64,000 bases of DNA, from the NCBI GenBank assembly GCA_046328335.1, contig JAXLWU010000009.1, forward strand, positions 1 through 64,000, given 5' to 3'. Numbering within the stretch: position 1 is the first letter of the stretch; each line of letters opens with the position of its first letter. This document shows, one piece after another, positions 34,857-43,998 of the stretch. The notes under the pieces are model-generated. The model had not been told where the DNA came from. It ran no database searches and worked only from the letters and a program-made list of their open reading frames with translations. The DNA comes from JACCXM01 sp046328335. Lineage in GTDB: Bacteria > Chloroflexota > Chloroflexia > Thermomicrobiales > UBA6265. Made by a program: the position numbers and the translations under genes.

Positions 34857-35993
34857 TTACGTCGCGACCAACTCCCGCACTCGCTCCAGCGGCAGGGCGT
34901 GAATGGTGCGGCCGTGGATGCCGACGGTCGTTGTCGCCATGCACATCGCGTTGAGAATCGCCTCTTCCGTCGCTTCGGCGCAGGCCTCGAAGAGGGGCGT
35001 GATCCGCTCGTTGACGACCATGTGACACGGCGTGAGCAACGCTGTCTTCTCTTCTCCTCCCGGCAGACCACGGTTACCAGTGGCAAAGGCGATGAAGATG
35101 TCCCCGGAGGAATTGGCGCCGATCCCACCGACCCGCGCGAGACCGATCGTCGCCCGCTGCGCCAGCCGCTCACACTGGTGCGGCAGCAAGGGCGCATCCG
35201 TGGCGACCACGATGATGATCGAGCCGTCACCGTCCGGGGCGCGTTCCGCCGCTCGTGCCTCGCGGAAACCGGGCACCTCGGCGCAGGGGATCAACTCGCC
35301 AACCGGAGCGCCATCGATGCGCAGCAGGTGGCGCGCGCCGTAGTTGGCTTGCACCAACACGCCGACGGTCCAGCCACCGTCATCGGTGGGAAGCACCCGC
35401 GAGGAGGTGCCGATGCCGCCCTTGAACTCGTGGCAGATCATTCCGGTGCCGCCGCCGACGCACCCCTCCGCGACCGGTCCGCTCGCGGCGGCGTCGAGCG
35501 CTGCCCAGACATGCTCCGCCTTGACGTGCATGCCATTGATATCGTTGAGCCAGCCGTCATAGGTCTCCGCCACGACCGGGAGACTCCAGTAGATTTCCGG
35601 CCGCTTCATCTGCCGTACTTCGTAGGCGATGAGCGCGTCGCGCACGACGCCGACGCTGTGGGTATTGGTGATCGCGATGGGCGTCGAGAGGAAACCGGAC
35701 TCCTTGACCCAGAGCAATCCGGTCATTTCCCCGTTGCCATTCAGGACGTGATAGCCCGCGAACACCGGTTCTTCGCCGACATCTCCTGCGTGGGGATGGA
35801 TGACGGTCACCCCGGTCCGCACCGGTCCGGCGCCAACCCGCAACGGACCCTCGCCGGTAACGATCGTGCTGTGCCCGACGCGCACCCCGGCCACGTCGGT
35901 GATGGCATTGTGCGGACCCGGGGAGAGCCGGCCGATCGTTACACCGAGATCGCGCAACCGCTTGCGGGGCTCGCGCGCTTCATTGTTCACCAT
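34857..35993 (-). CDS. P1 family (DmpA-type) aminopeptidase/amidase
   Basis: A 378-residue Ntn-like hydrolase of the DmpA/L-aminopeptidase D-esterase family, made as a precursor that cuts itself before the catalytic Ser. The block VGGIGANSSGDIFIAFATGN holds the expected cleavage-nucleophile site. Others are GPHNAITDVAGVRVGHSTI near the N-terminus and VAEGCVGGGTGMICHEFKGG. The ATG at 35993 sits 9 nt after AAGGAG, better than the ATG at 36002, which lies directly against it. It overlaps the upstream MFS gene by 14 nt, so the two are coupled. Confidence 0.88.
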   Translation of the reverse strand: MVNNEAREPRKRLRDLGVTIGRLSPGPHNAITDVAGVRVGHSTIVTGEGPLRVGAGPVRTGVTVIHPHAGDVGEEPVFAGYHVLNGNGEMTGLLWVKESGFLSTPIAITNTHSVGVVRDALIAYEVRQMKRPEIYWSLPVVAETYDGWLNDINGMHVKAEHVWAALDAAASGPVAEGCVGGGTGMICHEFKGGIGTSSRVLPTDDGGWTVGVLVQANYGARHLLRIDGAPVGELIPCAEVPGFREARAAERAPDGDGSIIIVVATDAPLLPHQCERLAQRATIGLARVGGIGANSSGDIFIAFATGNRGLPGGEEKTALLTPCHMVVNERITPLFEACAEATEEAILNAMCMATTTVGIHGRTIHALPLERVRELVAT

Positions 35994-37269
35994 GAACGGC
36001 ATCTCCTTCTTGTAGTGACCGGCCGCGTGGAACCAGTTCAGGCGTGGCGGTGGCCAACCCGATCATCGCCACTGCGATCGCCGGCAATACCAGCAGCGTG
36101 GTGTGGAATGATCCGGTCACGTCGCGGACGACGCCAGCGAGGATCGGGCCGAGCGCCGATCCGGTGTAGCCGATCGCGAGGACCATGCCCGCCGCGGCGC
36201 CGGTGCGGCCGCGGGGCGCCAGGTCCGCCGGCATGACCAGCGACATCGCGAAGGCGCCGGACACACCACAACCAAGCAGGAACGGCCACAGCCAGCGCCA
36301 CGGGTCGGCAACCGGGAGGACCAGCAGGCCGACGATCCCCGCCAGCACCATCACCCCCGCCGTCAACGCCAGCGGCCGTCTCCGGCCGATGCGATCGGAC
36401 CAGGAGGGGAAGAGAACGATCGCGGGCAGCGTCGATCCATTGAAGACGACGAACAATCCGGCGGTGGCCGCCGGCGACACGCCCGCTTCGCCATAGATCG
36501 CTGGCAACCAGGCGACCAGGAGGTAGTAGATGAGGCCTTGCGCGGCAAAATAGGCGGCCGCGAGCCATGCGCTCCGATGGCGCCAGGGCGACCAGGCGAT
36601 CACTTCCGCCACAACCCCGAGCGCGGGCTGAACGACGGGGAGACGCGGCGCCCGCCACGGGCGCATCGCGACGACCCAGATCAGCAACGTCAGCGCACTA
36701 GTCGCACCCCACAGCGCGAGCGGTGTTCGCCAGGCATCGGGCCGGTTCAACCAGGCGAGGAGGGGACCCGTCACCGAGGCCGCCACCACCGATCCCGTAA
36801 TCATTCCCGAAGCGTAGATGCCGGTCGAGACTCCCAATCGCTGCGGAAACCACATGCGCATCAACCGCGGCAAGGACGGTTGGGAGAGTCCGATGCCGGC
36901 GCCAAAGACGACGGTGACCGCGAGCAACAGCGGAAACACTGGCGCCGCTGCGCGGAGGCCGCCGCACGTCACCAGGGCCAGGCCGAGCGTGATGACCCGC
37001 GCCGGTCCCCAGTGGTCGGCGCATGTACCACCCGGAATCGCCATCAGACCCATCATCAGGGTCGGTATCGCGGCGAGGACGCTCGCCTGGGAAAAGGAGA
37101 GGCCAAGATCGGCGGTCAGCGTTGGCAGCGCCGGACCGAGGCCGATGAAGCCGCTGCGCAGGTTGAATGCGGCGAACCAGGAAACACACAGCACCATCAC
37201 CGCCGAAGGAGGCAGCAAGACGAGAAGACGGCGAGACGGCGAGTCAATCGTCGCTGATTGCGGACGCAA
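35980..37269 (-). CDS. MFS transporter, CynX/NimT-like
   Basis: A 429-residue major facilitator with 12 helices, opening WFAAFNLRSGFIGLGPALPTL as in the CynX cyanate/2-nitroimidazole exporter group, with the MFS loop ADHWGPAR and a second-half SWSDRIGRRRPLAL. The start is uncertain: a TTG at 37269 overlaps accE by 26 nt, and the first 20 residues (DSPSRRLLVLLPPS) are encoded by simple-sequence repeats, so an internal start near VMVLCV is possible. It lies between AccE and the P1 peptidase, both overlapping, which implies one operon. Confidence 0.8.
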   Translation of the reverse strand: MRPQSATIDSPSRRLLVLLPPSAVMVLCVSWFAAFNLRSGFIGLGPALPTLTADLGLSFSQASVLAAIPTLMMGLMAIPGGTCADHWGPARVITLGLALVTCGGLRAAAPVFPLLLAVTVVFGAGIGLSQPSLPRLMRMWFPQRLGVSTGIYASGMITGSVVAASVTGPLLAWLNRPDAWRTPLALWGATSALTLLIWVVAMRPWRAPRLPVVQPALGVVAEVIAWSPWRHRSAWLAAAYFAAQGLIYYLLVAWLPAIYGEAGVSPAATAGLFVVFNGSTLPAIVLFPSWSDRIGRRRPLALTAGVMVLAGIVGLLVLPVADPWRWLWPFLLGCGVSGAFAMSLVMPADLAPRGRTGAAAGMVLAIGYTGSALGPILAGVVRDVTGSFHTTLLVLPAIAVAMIGLATATPELVPRGRSLQEGDAVHGEQ

Positions 37270-37597
37270 CTGGCCAACCCCTTCCCCGGCCCCAACCCAT
37301 GCTCAAACCGGGTAACCGGTCCAGCGCCGTCAGCCGCCCTGCGCGCGCCCAGCGCGATACGACCGGCTGCGCGGGAACCGCTGGCCGAAGCACCTGCGCG
37401 AGCGCGATCAGGATCGCTTCCCGTTCCTCCGGCGTCGGCTCCGGCCGGATTTCGACCACGAGCCCCTCTTTCTCTGGTCTCGTCGTCTGGCCGTCTCTCT
37501 TTCTCGACGTCTCGCCGCGTCGACTTCTCGACTCGCCTTGGTCGTCTCGCCGCGTGACTCCTCGACTCCCCGACTCCTCGACTCCTCGACTCGTCAT
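37201..37597. repeat. Simple-sequence tracts (GACGGCGAG / CTCGACTCC)
   Basis: Two tracts, at about 37218-37243 (AGACGAGAAGACGGCGAGAC) and 37480-37593 (CTCCTCGACTCC-type units). A related tract follows the hairpin at about 34812-34850. They are read as codons at the N-termini of the MFS and AccE genes. Confidence 0.65.
37244..37597 (-). CDS. Acyl-CoA carboxylase epsilon-like subunit
   Basis: 117 residues. The first 50 are a polar run rich in S, R, G, E and D encoded by simple-sequence DNA. Then follows VVEIRPEPTPEEREAILIAL, with a downstream S-x-W-A-R-A-G-R block. This arrangement is that of the AccE/epsilon subunit known from actinobacterial acyl-CoA carboxylases, a small protein that helps hold alpha and beta subunits together. 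Its ATG overlaps the accD stop as ATGA, strongly supporting partnership. The low-complexity N-terminus is odd and may be dispensable. Confidence 0.72.
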   Translation of the reverse strand: MTSRGVEESGSRGVTRRDDQGESRSRRGETSRKRDGQTTRPEKEGLVVEIRPEPTPEEREAILIALAQVLRPAVPAQPVVSRWARAGRLTALDRLPGLSMGWGRGRGWPVASAISDD

Positions 37598-39180
37598 AGC
37601 GGAATGTTTCCATGCTTGCGGGGCGGCACCGCGGCGCGTTTGGCGCGAGCAAGGGCAAAGGCGCGAATCAACCAGGATCGGGTATGCCGCGGCGCGATCA
37701 CGTCGTCGACGTAGCCCCTGCCAGCCGCCTGCCAGGGACTGGCAAAGAGATCTTCATACTCGGCGACCAGTTCCGCCCGCCGCGCCGCGGGATCGCCGGC
37801 AGCCGCCAGTTCCCGCCGGAAGACGAGACCGACGGCCGCTTCCGGGCCCATCACCGCGATTTCGGCGGTTGGCCAGGCGATCGCGAAATCGGCGCCGATG
37901 TGACGCGAATTCATGACCACATACGCGCCGCCGTAGGCCTTGCGAGTGATGACCGTGATGCGCGGCACCGTCGCCTCGGCAAAGGCGTAGAGCAGTTTCG
38001 ATCCCCGCCGAATGATCCCCTCGTGCTCCTGCTCGATACCCGGCAGGAATCCGGGAACATCCTCCAGCACCAGCAGGGGGACATTGAAGGCATCGCAGGT
38101 GCGCACAAATCGCGCGGCTTTTTCGCTGGCGGCGATATCGATGGTGCCGGCGAGATGACGCGGCTGGTTGGCAACTACTCCCATGGCATGACCATCCAAC
38201 CGGCCAAACCCGCAGATGATGTTCGGCGCGTAGCCGGCCTGGATCTCGAGAAATTCCCCGGTGTCGAGAATGGCGGCGATGACCTCGTGCATGTCGTACG
38301 GTTTTGCGCTCTCCTCGGGCACGAGGGCATCGAGTTCCGGCGCCTCGCGATCGGGCTCGTCATCCGGGGCGAACCAGGGAGGATCGTCGAGGTTGTTGGA
38401 AGGGAGATAGGAGAGCAAAGCCCGGATATGGAGATTGAGCGCGTCTTCGTCCGCGACCACCAGGTGCGCCACCCCGCTCTGGGTCATGTGCGCGTTCGCC
38501 CCGCCCAACTCCTCGTGCGTGACCTCTTCCCCGGTCACTGTGCGGATGACATCCGGGCCGGTGATGAACATCTGCCCGACGCCCTGCACCATCAGCACGA
38601 AATCGGTCATCGCCGGCGAATAGACGGCGCCGCCCGCGCACGGCCCCGCGATGGCGCTGATCTGGGGGACAACACCCGAAAGCCGGACGTTGCGGAAGAA
38701 GACCTCACCGTAGCCGGCGAGGCCTTCGACCCCTTCCTGGATGCGCGCTCCGGCGGAATCGTTGATGCCGATCACGGGAACGCCATAGCGCGCCGCGAGA
38801 TCCATCAACTTGACCAGTTTCTCGGCGAACGCTTCCCCGAGCGACCCGCCGTAGACGGTGAAATCCTGCGAGAAGACCGCTACCCGGCGGCCATCGATCT
38901 CGCCGAAGCCGGTCACCACTCCGTCGCCGTAGGGACGCGCCCGGTCCATCCCGAACTGCGTCGCGCGGTGCTGCACGAACGGATCGATCTCCTGGAACGA
39001 TCCTTCGTCGAGGAGCGCGAGCAACCGCTCGCGCGCGCCGCGCTTCCCCCGTTCCGCCTGCCTCGCCGCCGCCGCCTCGTGTTGCGCGGCGACCGCCTCC
39101 GCCCGCGTCTCGCGAACGCTGGCCTTGTGCCGATCCGAAGTCACCCCAGCATCACCGTCAGAATCGTCCTCGATCTCCAT
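37594..39180 (-). CDS. Acyl-CoA carboxylase, carboxyltransferase (beta) subunit
   Basis: A 528-residue carboxyltransferase of the propionyl/acetyl-CoA carboxylase (PccB/AccD5) type with both N- and C-terminal CT halves. Blocks include GARERLLALLDEGSFQEID, GSLGEAFAEKLVKLMDLA, DSAGARIQEGVEGLAGYGE, AGPCAGGAVYSPAMTDF, VLEDVPGFLPGIEQEHEGII and TRKAYGGAYVVMNSRHIGAD. It carries carboxyl from a biotin carrier to an acyl-CoA. No alpha subunit lies beside it; the carrier and biotin carboxylase at 5911-7601 could serve it. ATG 39180 (AGGA, 8 nt) is preferred to GTG 39201. Confidence 0.9.
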   Translation of the reverse strand: MEIEDDSDGDAGVTSDRHKASVRETRAEAVAAQHEAAAARQAERGKRGARERLLALLDEGSFQEIDPFVQHRATQFGMDRARPYGDGVVTGFGEIDGRRVAVFSQDFTVYGGSLGEAFAEKLVKLMDLAARYGVPVIGINDSAGARIQEGVEGLAGYGEVFFRNVRLSGVVPQISAIAGPCAGGAVYSPAMTDFVLMVQGVGQMFITGPDVIRTVTGEEVTHEELGGANAHMTQSGVAHLVVADEDALNLHIRALLSYLPSNNLDDPPWFAPDDEPDREAPELDALVPEESAKPYDMHEVIAAILDTGEFLEIQAGYAPNIICGFGRLDGHAMGVVANQPRHLAGTIDIAASEKAARFVRTCDAFNVPLLVLEDVPGFLPGIEQEHEGIIRRGSKLLYAFAEATVPRITVITRKAYGGAYVVMNSRHIGADFAIAWPTAEIAVMGPEAAVGLVFRRELAAAGDPAARRAELVAEYEDLFASPWQAAGRGYVDDVIAPRHTRSWLIRAFALARAKRAAVPPRKHGNIPL

Positions 39181-39250
39181 GTCCGGAATCCTACCGGACA
39201 CCGCGCCAGCGCGGGAGTGAATTTCTGGTGGGATGATGCCGCCAGAGACG

Positions 39251-39286
39251 CCACCCGGCCCCGGTTGCGCAACCGGGGCCGGGTGG
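39251..39286. terminator. Perfect 36-nt palindrome, probable terminator
   Basis: Two 18-nt halves are exact complements (CCACCCGGCCCCGGTTGC and its inverse), with no spacer. It stands just after the minus-strand ScyD-like gene and before accD. No long T run follows, so it may stop transcription with a factor or protect RNA ends. Confidence 0.55.
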
Positions 39287-39306
39287 CGGTTGCCAGAAGT
39301 CGCCGG

Positions 39307-40485
39307 CTACGACGCTGCGGCGATCTTCCAGACCTGACCCATATTGCCGAGGACGCCGAAGACCGCGACGTAGATATTGCCGTCGGCATCGACGGCGAGG
39401 CCGGTCGGGGTGCTCAGACCCTCCTTGGCAACCACTTCGCGTGTGCCGTCGGGGAGAATTCGGGTCAACTGACCGTCCAGCGTCGCCGGGTTGGTCGGGT
39501 CGGCATTGAGCAGGCCGCCAGCCACCAATTCGAGAACGTAGAGGCTGCCGTCTGGGCCCAGGGCGAGATCGATGATGTTGGTGAACCCCTCCTGGATGAC
39601 GGTGGGGTCACCACCGCCGGACGGCACCATGAACACCTTGGCGCCGCCGACCGGGAACGGGAACCCGGTCAACTGCCCGACCAGCGCCGCACCATCGAGC
39701 GCCTGGACCACGCCGGTCGGCACCGCGTTCATCGGGATCTCGGAGCCGTCCGGCGCCTTTGCCGTCTCGTTGGGGAAAACACCCCAGGTGCTGATGGCGC
39801 CGTCACCGCCAACCGCGAGCAAGGCATTCATGCCCGCATCCGTGACCAACGCGCTGCCGTCTTCCCAGACCACGAGTCCGAATGGATTCGCGTCGAGCGC
39901 GTTCCCGTCCGGATTCGCCTTCGTCTCGTAACCGGCGATATCGGCAACGGTGGTCAATTCGCCATTCTCCTGCTTGAAGAGATAGCCGAACTGATTTGCG
40001 CCGGCATTGACATCGACCCGAGTGGCGGGATCGCCCCCAAGTCCGATCAGGACGTAGACGGTGTCACCCACCACCCCGACATCGTTGGGGCCAGTGGCGT
40101 TCATCCCGCCTTCCGCGGCGCGGGAGGCGAGACCGTCGATGATGCGCTCCTGCGTGCCAGCGGCGATACGGGTCACGCCGCCAGACAGCCCGAAGCATTC
40201 TTCATTGCCTTCCGGTCCCATGGCGCATGGACCGTCGCCGCCGACGCCCGCCTCGGCTACATAAACCGCGCCATCCGCGCCGATCGCGATACCGCGCGGG
40301 TTCGCCAGGCCGGTGGCGACCACTTCGGCATAAGCCGGCGGCGGCGGCAACTCCATCGGGGGACCGCCGACCGGGCTCGCCACGGGCGTTGCATCCTGCG
40401 CGAATGCGGCGCCCGATGTGCCGAGCACGGCGATGCCGAATACGGCAACAAGAGAGACCAACTTTCTCCGGTTTAGGCGCGTCAT
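39307..40485 (-). CDS. Secreted ScyD/ScyE-like beta-propeller protein
   Basis: 392 residues with a Sec signal (residues 1-28, ending AAFAQ). The rest is a six-bladed propeller with NHL-like repeats: VVATGLANPRGIAIGADGAVYVAE, TNIIDLALGPDGSLYVLEL and STPTGLAVDADGNIYVAVFG. This arrangement is like ScyD/ScyE family proteins, exported propellers first noted in the scytonemin cluster. Function unknown. The ATG at 40485 lies close after GGGGTGG. Confidence 0.82.
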   Translation of the reverse strand: MTRLNRRKLVSLVAVFGIAVLGTSGAAFAQDATPVASPVGGPPMELPPPPAYAEVVATGLANPRGIAIGADGAVYVAEAGVGGDGPCAMGPEGNEECFGLSGGVTRIAAGTQERIIDGLASRAAEGGMNATGPNDVGVVGDTVYVLIGLGGDPATRVDVNAGANQFGYLFKQENGELTTVADIAGYETKANPDGNALDANPFGLVVWEDGSALVTDAGMNALLAVGGDGAISTWGVFPNETAKAPDGSEIPMNAVPTGVVQALDGAALVGQLTGFPFPVGGAKVFMVPSGGGDPTVIQEGFTNIIDLALGPDGSLYVLELVAGGLLNADPTNPATLDGQLTRILPDGTREVVAKEGLSTPTGLAVDADGNIYVAVFGVLGNMGQVWKIAAAS

Positions 40486-40846
40486 CTCCACCCCTTTCTC
40501 CACGGGCCAATTACAGGCGGCGTCCCCGCTGCTCTCCGCACTGTAGCGGACGCATGATCGCACGTCGCCGACCTTACGCGATAGATGGTTTGATCGATCA
40601 TCCTGCCGATCGCGGCGGAGCAAAATGGGCCGGAACGTCGCGAACGCGTTGCCTCTCCTCGGAACGTGAGAAGTCGAGAATGCTATGGCACGCCCGTGGC
40701 ATACGATGTTTCGCGAACCTTGCGGCACGACTTGGCGGAGCGCCCATGCGCTGACCCCGAATGCGGCCCGCAATGGTTCGCCTTGGCGCTTTGCCGGCGG
40801 TACTCGAGTGAAATCCAACTGCCCCCCTGATCGGGGATCTTTGAAC
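40486..40846. other. Divergent intergenic region
   Basis: 361 bp between the ScyD-like gene (minus) and endonuclease V (plus). I see no gene or strong hairpin. TTGATCGATCA at 40593 is a small palindrome. Both promoters must lie here. Confidence 0.5.
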
Positions 40847-41590
40847 ATGTTCGATTCGGATTCACAGGCTTGGCCGACGGCTCCCGCGGTGGCGCGAGAA
40901 CTTCAGCGCGAACTGGCCAGCCTGGTGTCACTCCGGGACGGCCCGCAGTTGCGCGAGGTACGCATCGTCGCCGGGGTGGACAACGCCTACGTGAAAACCG
41001 CGGGCGAGACGTGGGCTTGCGCGGCGGCGGTCGCCCTGGCGTTCCCGTCATTGACGCCGCTGACCACGGCCATCGCCTGGCGGGCGGTGACCTTTCCCTA
41101 CGTGCCGGGTCTGCTCGCCTTTCGCGAGGGACCGGCGGTCGTGGCGGCCATTGCCACGCTCGATGTCGCGCCCGACCTCTTCCTCTTCGATGGCCAGGGC
41201 TATGCCCACCCTCGCCGCCTTGGGCTTGCCAGCCATCTCGGGGTCCTCCTCGGTCGGCCGTCGATTGGCTGCGCCAAGAGCCGCTTGATCGGCGCATACG
41301 AGGAACCGGAGCAGATTTTTGGCGCCTGGACCCCGCTGATCGATCGCGGGGAGACGGTTGGCGCGGTGGTGCGCACCCGGCCCGGGCACAAACCGCTGTT
41401 CGTCTCCCCAGGGCACCAGATCAGCGTCGCGCGCGCCGTCACAATGACGCTCGGGTGCTGCCGCGACGGACGATTTCTCCCCGAGCCGACTCGTCTTGCG
41501 CATGAGACGGTCAGCAAGGAGCGCGACGAACGCGCGCACGCGCCGGCATTCATAGCGGCCGCGTCAGCACGTGAACGTGAATCAAGTTGA
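40847..41590 (+). CDS. nfi: Endonuclease V (deoxyinosine repair)
   Basis: A 247-residue endonuclease V, which nicks DNA one base 3' of deoxyinosine. Motifs are GVDNAYV (metal Asp at residue 45), VTFPYVPGLLAFREGP (conserved Glu), DLFLFDGQGYAHPRRLGLAS (second Asp, the HPRR loop), GCAKSRLIG and SPGHQISV. The ATG at 40847 begins near the family start. Its end overlaps the convergent gpmI gene by 9 bases. Confidence 0.93.
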   Translation: MFDSDSQAWPTAPAVARELQRELASLVSLRDGPQLREVRIVAGVDNAYVKTAGETWACAAAVALAFPSLTPLTTAIAWRAVTFPYVPGLLAFREGPAVVAAIATLDVAPDLFLFDGQGYAHPRRLGLASHLGVLLGRPSIGCAKSRLIGAYEEPEQIFGAWTPLIDRGETVGAVVRTRPGHKPLFVSPGHQISVARAVTMTLGCCRDGRFLPEPTRLAHETVSKERDERAHAPAFIAAASARERESS

Positions 41591-43174
41591 CAAAGGCACG
41601 ATTAGACCTGGCTCGGTCATCTCCGGAGGCGGTGTCAGCCCGAGCAGCATCAGGAGCGTCGGGGCGATGGCGGCGAGGCGGCCATCCGGGCGGAGTTCCG
41701 CGTGCCGCCACGCACTCTGTTCTGGCGCGATGAGGAGGACCGGCACCGGATTCGTGGTGTGCGCGGTCATCGGCGCACCAGTCACCCGATCGATCATCTC
41801 CTCGGCGTTGCCGTGGTCGGCGGTGACCAGCGCCACACCGCCCGCGGCGAGGGTCGCGGCGATGACCCGCGCCAGGCAGGCATCGACCGTCTCGATCGCT
41901 TGCACCGCGGCGGCGAACACGCCAGTGTGGCCGACCATGTCGCCATTGGCGTAGTTGACCACGATCAACCGGTAGCGGCCGCTGGCGATCGCCGCCACCA
42001 CGGCGTCGGTGAGCGGCAGGGCGCTCATCTCCGGCTGCAGGTCGTACGTCGCCACCTTCGGGGATGGCACCAGCGTGCGGTCTTCGCCGGGAAACGGCTC
42101 TTCCCGCCCGCCGTTCAGGAAAAAGGTCACGTGCGGGTACTTCTCCGTCTCCGCGGCGTGGAACTGGGTCATCCCCGCTTGGCTGACCACCCGCGCCAAC
42201 GGATTGACGACGTCCATCGGCGCAAACGCCACCTCCACCGGGAGGCCGGCCTCGTAGCGGGCCATGGTCACCAGGTGCAGGTCAGCCACCCGGGGCCCGC
42301 GCTCCCATCCGCCAAACGCCTCGCTGACGAGCGCATCGCTCAGTTGCCGCCCCCGGTCGGCGCGAAAGTTGAAGAAGATCGCGCCGTCACCGGGGCGGAT
42401 CGGGGTGGGACCGGAACCACTATCGATGACCGTCGGCGGGACGAACTCGTCGCTGACGCCAGCGGCGTAGGCGCGGGCGACCGCCCCCTGCGCCGAGGTG
42501 GACCGCTCTCCCTCGCCATCCACCATGGCGTCGTAGGCGCGGCGAGTCCGCTCCCAGCGGCGGTCGCGGTCCATGGCGAAGTAGCGGCCGGAAACGGTGG
42601 CGATACGCCCCACGCTGGCGGCAGCCATGGCCGTTTCCAGATCGGCGATGAAGTGCAGGCCGCTGTGAGGAGAGGTATCGCGGCCATCGGTAAAGGCATG
42701 AACGGCGACCCGTTCGCGCGGCACGCCGCGCGCGGCGGCGAGACGCAGCAAGGCTTCGAGATGGCGCATGTGGGAATGCACCCCGCCGTCACTGACGAGT
42801 CCGAGCAGATGCACGGTTCCCCCGGTGGCGAGAGCGCGATCGATCGCGCCATTCAGCGCGGGGTTGGCGGCGAATTCGCCGCGCGCCACGGCGCGGTCGA
42901 TGCGGGTGAGCCACTGGTACACCACGAACCCGGCGCCGATGTTGGTGTGCCCAACCTCCGAGTTGCCCATCTGGCCGGCGGGCAATCCGACATCTTCACC
43001 CGAGGTCAGCAACGACGCGTGGGGATAGGTCGCCCAGAGGTGATCCATCGTCGGCGTCCTGGCGTGGAGGACCGCGTTCCCTGGCTCGTCTCGGCCGATG
43101 CCCCAGCCATCGAGGATCACCAGCACGACTGGCCCCACTCGCGCCAACTGACACACTGTTTGGTTCGTCATCAT
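41582..43174 (-). CDS. gpmI: 2,3-bisphosphoglycerate-independent phosphoglycerate mutase
   Basis: A 530-residue iPGM, which interconverts 3- and 2-phosphoglycerate in glycolysis using two Mn ions. VVLVILDGWGIG and GQMGNSEVGHTNIGAG (nucleophile S72) are at the N-terminus; AFTDGRDTSP, SGRYFAMDRDRRWERT, FFNFRADRGRQ, NYANGDMVGHTG and LVTADHGNAEEM follow. Normal length for the family. Two adjacent ATG codons (43174, 43171) could start it. Confidence 0.95.
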   Translation of the reverse strand: MMTNQTVCQLARVGPVVLVILDGWGIGRDEPGNAVLHARTPTMDHLWATYPHASLLTSGEDVGLPAGQMGNSEVGHTNIGAGFVVYQWLTRIDRAVARGEFAANPALNGAIDRALATGGTVHLLGLVSDGGVHSHMRHLEALLRLAAARGVPRERVAVHAFTDGRDTSPHSGLHFIADLETAMAAASVGRIATVSGRYFAMDRDRRWERTRRAYDAMVDGEGERSTSAQGAVARAYAAGVSDEFVPPTVIDSGSGPTPIRPGDGAIFFNFRADRGRQLSDALVSEAFGGWERGPRVADLHLVTMARYEAGLPVEVAFAPMDVVNPLARVVSQAGMTQFHAAETEKYPHVTFFLNGGREEPFPGEDRTLVPSPKVATYDLQPEMSALPLTDAVVAAIASGRYRLIVVNYANGDMVGHTGVFAAAVQAIETVDACLARVIAATLAAGGVALVTADHGNAEEMIDRVTGAPMTAHTTNPVPVLLIAPEQSAWRHAELRPDGRLAAIAPTLLMLLGLTPPPEMTEPGLIVPLST

Positions 43175-43316
43175 GTCCTCTACTACGCCGGCGAATCTCG
43201 CCTCTACAGGGACTGGGCGGTCGATGGCGGCAACGCGGCAACATGCGATCAGGGTACCGGACGCGACAAGACTTGAGCGGACGCATCGCCGGCGAAACGA
43301 CGATCAGAAGGTGACG

Positions 43317-43880
43317 ATGGCGATCGGGACGCGCACCAGCAACGCACACTACGAACGACGAGCCTTGGCGGATTCTGACCGTAAATGGGAGTTGTGGGAT
43401 GGGTACCTGCGCGAGAAGCCGGGGATGACCGCCGCTCATAGCGATCTCGCGGTCAATCTCGGCTCCATGCTCTTGGCCCAACTTGATCGAACGAAACATC
43501 GCGTGCGGATTGACGCTGGTCGGGTTCATCGTCCCGAGGCAACGTATTTCGTCCCCGATCTCTTCGTCGTTCCAACATCGATGGTCGCCGCGTTGCTTCC
43601 TCTCACCGAAACCCTCGAGGTTTACGATCAACCGCTGCCGCTCGTGGTCGAAATCTGGTCGCGCTCGACCGGCGGGTACGTCGTGACGGAAAAACTCGCC
43701 GTGTACCAGGAACGTGGTGATCGTGAAATCTAGCTCATTCATCCGTATGAGCGAACACCGCGACGCTGGATGAGAACACCAGACGGCGAGTATCACCAAT
43801 CACATCACACGCAAGGGCGCATTTCGCCGATCGCGTTGCCCGGCGTCATCATCGACCTGGATATCCTCTTCGTTTCCTGA
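43317..43880 (+). pseudogene. Uma2-family endonuclease, broken by a nonsense codon
   Basis: A Uma2 (DUF820) protein of the PD-(D/E)xK nuclease fold. The frame runs from ATG 43317 (GAAGGTGA upstream) to a TAG at 43731-43733 after ...VYQERGDREI, 138 residues. The same frame then continues with LIHPYERTPRRW and on to TGA at 43878. Uma2 proteins read GDREIWxIxP at this place, so the TAG most likely replaces a Trp TGG; repaired, the protein would have the normal 187 residues. The active-site strand FVPDLFVV and VVEIWSRST are still there. Confidence 0.82.
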
Positions 43881-43998
43881 GTGGCCTTCCGAGTCGTAGC
43901 GAGTGGGACTCCGCCCGCGCCGGAATCGGGGCTGATCTGCCCGCATGCGACAATGCCCGCGGACGAACGTGTGCGATTGGGGAGGGAGATCGAACGCC

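Noticed and set aside
37612..40476. A 954-codon plus-strand open frame
   Set aside because: It lies antisense to the accD and propeller genes, whose protein text is clear; long antisense frames are common in high-GC DNA.
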